DNA from: Palsa-892 sp035555855
GTDB lineage: Bacteria > Pseudomonadota > Alphaproteobacteria > Rhizobiales > Xanthobacteraceae
NCBI GenBank assembly: GCA_035555855.1
Contig: DATMGD010000020.1
Span: forward strand, 1-16,252
DNA length: 16,252 nt
Direction of reading: 5' to 3'
Shown: piece after piece, positions 12,794-16,252 of the stretch
Numbering within the stretch: the first letter of the stretch is position 1
Layout: each line of letters begins with the position of its first letter
Made by a program: the position numbers and the translations under genes
The notes under the pieces: model-generated
What the model was told of the DNA's origin: nothing
What the model saw: only the letters and a program-made list of their open reading frames with translations
Databases searched by the model: none

Positions 12794-13488
12794 ATTTAGT
12801 GAAGGCACTTTTCTTTGACGTATTCGGCACGCTGGCCGACTGGCGCAACGGCGTCGCCCGGGAATCCGAAAAAGTGCTTGCACCGCTCGGCTACAAGCTG
12901 GACTGGCTCGAATTCGCCGATGCATGGCGCAACGAGTACCAGGTCGGCATGGAAGAAGTCCGCTCCGGACGGCAGCCGTTCGCCAAGCTCGACATCGTTC
13001 ATCGCCGCAACCTCGATCGCATCCTGCCGCGCTTCAATATCAAGACGGAAGAGGCTGTGTTGAAGGATCTCAATCTCGTATGGCACCGCATCGACGCATG
13101 GCCCGAAGTGCCGGCTGCCATGGCGCGGCTGAAGAAGAAATTCATCTTGGCACCGGTTTCGAACGGCAACATCTCGATGATGGTCGCGCTCGCGCGCAAG
13201 AATGCATTTCCGTGGGACGCCATTCTCGGCGGCGAAGTCGCTCACGATTACAAGCCGAAGCCGCGGGTATATCTCGCGGCCTGTGAGGCGCTCGATCTCG
13301 AGCCTTCGGCCTGCATGATGGTCGCCGCCCATTCCTACGATCTTTCGGCGGCCTCCGCGCTTGGTCTCAAGACGGCTCACATTGCCCGGCCGCAGGAAGC
13401 GCCCGGCAAAGGCGAGGCGGCGCCGAGCGTGCCTGTCGATGTCGTGGGTCAATCGCTCGGCGAAATTGCCGATAAACTCGGCGCCTAG
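12790..13488 (+). CDS. HAD hydrolase, haloacid dehalogenase type II-like
   Basis: 232-residue HAD-superfamily enzyme of the L-2-haloacid dehalogenase-like group. Motif I FFDVFGTLADWR gives nucleophile D10 and T14; R47 lies where the substrate-carboxylate arginine is expected; motif II is SNGN (S124, N125); motif III lysine K155 is in YKPKP. The last loop reads VAAHSYDLSAA, so the Ser and Asn that define true L-2-haloacid dehalogenases (positions 175 and 177 of the Pseudomonas L-DEX enzyme) are Ala179 and His181, while the Asp (D184) is kept. This variant is common in alphaproteobacterial homologues, and dehalogenase activity should not be assumed; phosphatase-like or other chemistry is possible. 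Starts within the stop of the exported-protein gene. Confidence 0.88.
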   Translation: MNLVKALFFDVFGTLADWRNGVARESEKVLAPLGYKLDWLEFADAWRNEYQVGMEEVRSGRQPFAKLDIVHRRNLDRILPRFNIKTEEAVLKDLNLVWHRIDAWPEVPAAMARLKKKFILAPVSNGNISMMVALARKNAFPWDAILGGEVAHDYKPKPRVYLAACEALDLEPSACMMVAAHSYDLSAASALGLKTAHIARPQEAPGKGEAAPSVPVDVVGQSLGEIADKLGA

Positions 13489-13499
13489 CGTTTTATGAC

Positions 13500-13515
13500 C
13501 CGCCGATGACGGCGG
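13500..13515. terminator. Weak hairpin after the HAD gene, possible terminator
   Basis: CCGCCG (13500-13505) and CGGCGG (13510-13515) form a 6-bp stem with loop ATGA, 12 bp after the stop. No immediate T-run follows on the plus strand (a T-rich stretch begins ~20 nt later), so termination is doubtful. Confidence 0.25.
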
Positions 13516-13555
13516 TGCGTGAATTTAAATATGGTTTTATGAGGTTTATCGCCGC

Positions 13556-13586
13556 TTGACGGCATACATGCCCATTGGGGTACCTT
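13556..13586 (+). promoter_or_regulatory. Possible promoter of the DUF3597 gene
   Basis: TTGACG (13556-13561) is a good -35 box, but the best -10 (TACCTT, 13581-13586) is 19 nt away and poor. It lies about 90 bp before the start codon, the only such pair in the 184-bp gap. Confidence 0.25.
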
Positions 13587-13633
13587 TAAGCTTCCGGTGC
13601 ACTCCATTCGAAAAATCGCCTGCCGGCGGTTTC

Positions 13634-13672
13634 TCGTAACAACGAAGTCAAAAAGAGAGAGGAGCGTTACGA
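13634..13672 (+). promoter_or_regulatory. Leader inverted repeat framing the ribosome site of the DUF3597 gene
   Basis: TCGTAAC (13634-13640) and GTTACGA (13666-13672) are a perfect 7-bp inverted repeat whose right arm touches the start codon. The purine-rich ribosome site AGAGAGGAG lies in the 25-nt loop, so folding would leave it exposed while tying up the bases before ATG. Confidence 0.35.
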
Positions 13673-14011
13673 ATGAGCATTTTCGGAAAAATCATGGGCG
13701 CGATTTTCGGGACGAAAGCCGAGGCTGCCGAGAGCGGTCAGGTCATCCCTGAAGTCGACGTGGCTGCAACGCTCGACAAGGCTGTTGCCGGCAAGGGCGA
13801 AAAGCTCGACTGGCGCAACTCGATCGTCGACCTGATGAAGGCGCTCGATCTCGACTCGAGCCTTACGAACCGCAAACAGCTCGCTCACGATCTGAACTAT
13901 ACGGGCGACACCAACGACTCCGCCTCCATGAACATCTGGCTCCACAAGCAGGTCATGGAACGCCTTGCCAAGAACGCCGGCAAGCCGACCGCCGATTTGA
14001 TGAAGAAGTAA
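13673..14011 (+). CDS. DUF3597 domain protein
   Basis: 112-residue small protein of the DUF3597 family, function unknown. It begins MSIFGKIMGAIFG, an amphipathic or membrane-touching helix. After a linker comes the conserved domain: VDVAATLDKAVAGKGEKLDWRNSIVDLMKALDLDSSL, then RKQLAHDLNYTGDTNDSASMNIWLHKQVMERLAKNAG. The LDWRxSIVDLMKxLxxDSS and ELxYTGDxxDSAxMNxWLHKxVM pattern is the family hallmark. A strong AGAGGAG site precedes ATG 13673, inside the loop of a leader inverted repeat, suggesting high expression. A rho-independent terminator follows directly; the gene stands alone. Cytoplasmic or membrane-associated location cannot be decided from sequence. Confidence 0.9.
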   Translation: MSIFGKIMGAIFGTKAEAAESGQVIPEVDVAATLDKAVAGKGEKLDWRNSIVDLMKALDLDSSLTNRKQLAHDLNYTGDTNDSASMNIWLHKQVMERLAKNAGKPTADLMKK

Positions 14012-14027
14012 ATCGTTCGCATAAAAG

Positions 14028-14065
14028 CGGCGCGCTCCCCAAAGGGCAGCGCGCCGTTTTCTTTT
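14028..14065 (+). terminator. Rho-independent terminator after the DUF3597 gene
   Basis: A 9-bp stem, CGGCGCGCT (14028-14036) and AGCGCGCCG (14048-14056), has a further CCC/GGG pairing inside and is followed by TTTTCTTTT. On the minus strand it is followed by CTTTTAT, so it may also serve the convergent DUF2189 gene, which ends at 14077. Confidence 0.9.
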
Positions 14066-14076
14066 GCGCCGCGAGA

Positions 14077-14874
14077 TTAATCGTAAGCGACGATGCGGCG
14101 GTAAAGATGCCAGGTCGCGTGACCGAGCACAGGCATGACGATCGCGAGCCCGACGAAGAACGGCAGCGAGCCGATCACCAGCAGCGCAGCGACAATGATG
14201 CCCCAGATCGCCATCGGCACCGGGTTCGTGAGCACGGCACGGACCGAGGTTTCGACGGCGACCGCCGCGCCGACGTCGCGGTCGAGCAGCATCGGAAACG
14301 ACACGGCTCCGATCAGGAAGCTCGCGAGCGCGAACAGGAAACCGGCGGCATTGCCGTAGAGGATCAGCTTGTGGCCGGCATCGGTCGTCAGCACCTCATG
14401 GAAAAATTCGCCGACATCGCTCGGCGCGTTAAGCCCGAACAGCGACTGATAGATCGCCTGCGCGGTATAGAGCCAGGCGAGGAACAGGATCATCAGCACG
14501 ATGCCGAGACCTGCAATCGCGCCGATCGACGGCGAACGCTGAACGTCGAACGCGTTTCGCCACGTTGTCTCGAGGCCCGCTTCTCGCCGGCGGCTCAACT
14601 CGTAAAGACCGACCGCGGCAATCGGACCGATGAGGGCGAAGCCCGCCATCAGCGGAAACAAGAGCGGCAACACCGCGGCGCCGAGCGCGAGGCGGCCGAG
14701 CGCAAGGCCTACGATCGGATAGATCAGGCACAGAAAGAACAGTTGTGTCGGGAAGGTCATGAAATCTTCCCAGCCTTTGCGGAGTGCTATTTTAAGGTCG
14801 TCGAGGCCGATCTTGCGGATCGCAGGATGCGCGGGGCGGGCGCTCGCGCCCGAGATGACATGAAAATTGGCCAT
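14077..14874 (-). CDS. DUF2189 integral membrane protein
   Basis: 265-residue membrane protein of the DUF2189 family, function unknown. A short cytoplasmic N-terminus (MANFHVISG ... HPAIRKIGLDDLKIALRKGWEDF) is followed by about six predicted membrane spans. The C-terminal signature SFPMLLDRDVGAAVAVETSVRAV, LTNPVPMAIWG and VLGHATWHLYRR identifies the family. The start is ATG 14874 with GAGGAGG 7 nt upstream; an in-frame TTG five codons earlier lies inside that ribosome site and is rejected. The ribosome site is part of a 9-bp hairpin (14883-14904), suggesting translational control. It is divergent from the YjbQ-family gene and convergent with the DUF3597 gene. Confidence 0.88.
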   Translation of the reverse strand: MANFHVISGASARPAHPAIRKIGLDDLKIALRKGWEDFMTFPTQLFFLCLIYPIVGLALGRLALGAAVLPLLFPLMAGFALIGPIAAVGLYELSRRREAGLETTWRNAFDVQRSPSIGAIAGLGIVLMILFLAWLYTAQAIYQSLFGLNAPSDVGEFFHEVLTTDAGHKLILYGNAAGFLFALASFLIGAVSFPMLLDRDVGAAVAVETSVRAVLTNPVPMAIWGIIVAALLVIGSLPFFVGLAIVMPVLGHATWHLYRRIVAYD

Positions 14875-14882
14875 GCTGGTCC

Positions 14883-14904
14883 TCCTCAATCGCGGGATTG
14901 AGGA
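14883..14904 (-). promoter_or_regulatory. Hairpin sequestering the DUF2189 Shine-Dalgarno sequence
   Basis: TCCTCAATC (14883-14891) and GATTGAGGA (14896-14904) are a perfect 9-bp inverted repeat with a 4-nt loop. In the minus-strand mRNA the ribosome-proximal arm contains five bases of the GAGGAGG site, so translation would need the stem to open. It could be a thermometer-like or protein/RNA-controlled switch; whether the transcript starts upstream of it is unknown. Confidence 0.5.
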
Positions 14905-15081
14905 TCGTGGCGTGGCTGGCGAAGCAGTTGTCAGCCGCGTGCGCGAACCGCAATGCCCGTTCCAATATTCGTATCAAGACTACGTCGCCGCAGAGCTTTG
15001 GTTCCTCAAAGGCCGCGGCGGTATTTCCGGAATCATCCTCCTGATTCCCCGGGACGTAAAGAGGGCGCTGAACACGGTTCC

Positions 15082-15123
15082 TTGATTGCGAAAACGGCGC
15101 GCGTTATGCGATTCAAATTTGAA
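15082..15123 (+). promoter_or_regulatory. Candidate promoter and palindrome before the YjbQ-family gene
   Basis: TTGATT (15082-15087) and TTATGC (15104-15109) are spaced by 16 nt. Immediately downstream is the perfect 12-bp palindrome TTCAAATTTGAA (15112-15123), abutting the ribosome site GAAGGAAGG. A protein bound there would block the transcription start. The remaining gap upstream (14905-15081) shows no gene. Confidence 0.35.
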
Positions 15124-15134
15124 GGAAGGCCGCG

Positions 15135-15551
15135 ATGCGACAGGCACAACACACGATCATCGTTGAGACGCACGGCAAGGGTTTGATCGACATCACGCGC
15201 GAGGTGAGCGAATGGCTCGGCGAGCAGGGTGTCGGCACAGGCCTGCTCACGCTCTATTGCCGCCACACTTCGGCGTCGCTGCTTATTCAGGAGAATGCCG
15301 ATCCCGATGTGCAGAAGGATTTGAAAAACTTCTTTGAGGACATCGCGCCGGAGTCGCGGAACTACATTCACGACACCGAAGGCCCCGATGACATGCCCGC
15401 GCATATCCGCACGGCGCTCACGCATACCTCGCTGGCGATTCCGGTCGCGAAAGGCGCGCTCATGCTCGGCACCTGGCAGGGCATTTATCTCTTCGAGCAC
15501 CGCAGCAGCCCGCATCGGCGCGAAATCGTGCTGCATCTGATCGGCGAATAA
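15135..15551 (+). CDS. yjbQ: YjbQ/UPF0047 family protein
   Basis: 138-residue single-domain protein of the YjbQ (UPF0047, TIGR00149) family. E. coli YjbQ can replace thiamine-phosphate synthase weakly, which gave the family its 'secondary thiamine-phosphate synthase' label; the natural substrate is unsettled. Conserved blocks are all present: GLLTLYCRHTSASLLIQEN (H44, N54), DPDVQKDL, IHDTEGPDDMPAHI (H79, D80, D85, D86), GTWQGIYLFEHR (W114, E121). Polar residues in these blocks form the putative active site. Length is standard. ATG 15135 has AAGGAAGG upstream. A glutathione S-transferase gene follows after 71 bp with its own ribosome site; co-transcription is possible, since no terminator is seen between them. 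Confidence 0.93.
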   Translation: MRQAQHTIIVETHGKGLIDITREVSEWLGEQGVGTGLLTLYCRHTSASLLIQENADPDVQKDLKNFFEDIAPESRNYIHDTEGPDDMPAHIRTALTHTSLAIPVAKGALMLGTWQGIYLFEHRSSPHRREIVLHLIGE

Positions 15552-15622
15552 GTCGCGCCTGCAAGTCACCTTTCGGCCATCAGATTTCGCTAGTAAAACA
15601 CAATCATCAAGGGAGAGAGTTC

Positions 15623-16240
15623 ATGGCCGATCTCACGCTTTATCACGCCAATCCTTCGCGCTCCGCCGTCGCGCTCTGGATGCTGGAAGAAATCGGTCAG
15701 CCCTATGACATTCACAAACTCGACTTGCAGAAGGGCGAACAGCTCAAGCCCGACTATCTCGCCATCAATCCGATGGGCAAGGTGCCCTCGCTCAAGCACA
15801 AGGATGCGGTCATTACTGAAAGCTCGGCGATCTGCACCTATCTTGCCGATGAATTCCCGCAGGCGAAGCTGAACGTACCCGTCGGCAATCCGCAGCGCGG
15901 CGTTTACCTGAAGTGGCTGTTCTTCGGCCCGAGCGTGTTCGAGCCCGCAATGACCGACGCCGCGTTTCCGCGCAAGGAAGCGGCGAATCCGGCAGCACTC
16001 GGCTACCGACCGTTCAATCAGGTGCTCGACATAATGGCGAAGGCCGTGAGCAAGGGTCCGTTCCTGATGGGCGAGCAGTTCACCGCTGCCGATGTCGTCA
16101 TCGGCTCCGGCATTCGCTACGGCACGATGTTCAAGCTGATCCCCGAGCGTAAGGAATTTTCCGATTACATCGCGCGCTTTTCCGAGCGGCCTGCACTCAA
16201 GCGCGCGATGGCGAAGGACCACGGCGACAAGGCCGCATGA
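15623..16240 (+). CDS. Glutathione S-transferase family protein
   Basis: 205-residue cytosolic GST. The N-terminal thioredoxin-like domain (1-80) has MADLTLYHANPSRSAVALWMLEEIG with a candidate catalytic Ser in the PSRS motif, the cis-proline in GKVPSLK (P55) and the glutathione gamma-glutamyl site ITESSAICTYLAD (E66, S67). The helical C-terminal domain carries the FTAADVVIG N-capping box/hydrophobic staple motif. Gly-Pro-Ser in FFGPSVFEPAM lies at the usual start of the long helical hairpin. The start at 15623 has GGGAGAG upstream. The GST class (beta- or theta-like bacterial) and electrophilic substrate cannot be decided from sequence. The gene is complete, ending 12 bp before the window edge. 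Confidence 0.92.
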   Translation: MADLTLYHANPSRSAVALWMLEEIGQPYDIHKLDLQKGEQLKPDYLAINPMGKVPSLKHKDAVITESSAICTYLADEFPQAKLNVPVGNPQRGVYLKWLFFGPSVFEPAMTDAAFPRKEAANPAALGYRPFNQVLDIMAKAVSKGPFLMGEQFTAADVVIGSGIRYGTMFKLIPERKEFSDYIARFSERPALKRAMAKDHGDKAA

Positions 16241-16252
16241 GCCTTTTTCTCA

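Noticed and set aside
12790..13488. Calling the HAD gene a true L-2-haloacid dehalogenase (dehII).
   Set aside because: Two diagnostic active-site residues are replaced (Ala179, His181), so only the superfamily and group are named.
1..16252. CRISPR array, prophage, insertion sequence, toxin-antitoxin or defence island.
   Set aside because: No regularly spaced repeats, transposase, integrase, phage structural gene or paired toxin-like small genes are seen; base composition and gene density look uniform.

Overview
This is a GC-rich chromosomal window that reads as an alphaproteobacterium of the Hyphomicrobiales (Rhizobiales), probably near Bradyrhizobium/Xanthobacteraceae. The pointers are the yajC-secD-secF order followed by a Mth938-domain gene and a degenerate squalene/phytoene-synthase-fold gene, a folate-type TrmFO, a small DUF1127 protein, DUF2189 and DUF3597 genes, and an intergenic palindrome of the dispersed Rhizobiales type. 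The placement is inferred from gene content; no rRNA or tRNA is present to anchor it.

Layout. Positions 1-2052 (minus strand) hold two near-identical tandem PhnD-type periplasmic binding proteins, the second cut by the window edge. A 177-bp divergent promoter region separates them from a tight plus-strand block (2230-6510): yajC, secD, secF, a Mth938/NDUFAF3-like gene starting with TTG inside the secF stop, and an NDUFAF6-like gene that has lost the prenyl-synthase Asp motifs. The block couples membrane-protein export machinery to two proteins whose mitochondrial relatives assemble respiratory complex I. It converges on trmFO (tRNA m5U54 methylation), overlapping it by 14 bp. A Rhizobiales-type palindromic repeat lies just upstream of trmFO, followed by a terminator and a DUF1127 gene.

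Positions 8459-11043 carry two different fumarylacetoacetate-hydrolase-family enzymes, the first with a histone-like Lys/Ala tail, and a TSUP (TauE/SafE) membrane transporter directly behind the second. A Crp/Fnr-type regulator is convergent to it, sharing a CTAG stop overlap, and has a palindromic operator-like site upstream. Then come a small GlsB/YeaQ-like membrane protein, an unknown exported protein translationally coupled to a HAD hydrolase, a DUF3597 protein with a clear terminator, a DUF2189 membrane protein whose Shine-Dalgarno sequence is folded into a 9-bp hairpin, a YjbQ-family protein and a glutathione S-transferase.

Most of the window is ordinary core-genome content. I see no CRISPR array, prophage, insertion sequence, toxin-antitoxin pair or defence cassette. 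The best leads are the sec/complex-I-assembly linkage, the Lys-tailed FAH enzyme, the tandem binding proteins, and several leader or operator structures (14883-14904, 11899-11928, 7911-7958, 9285-9342).
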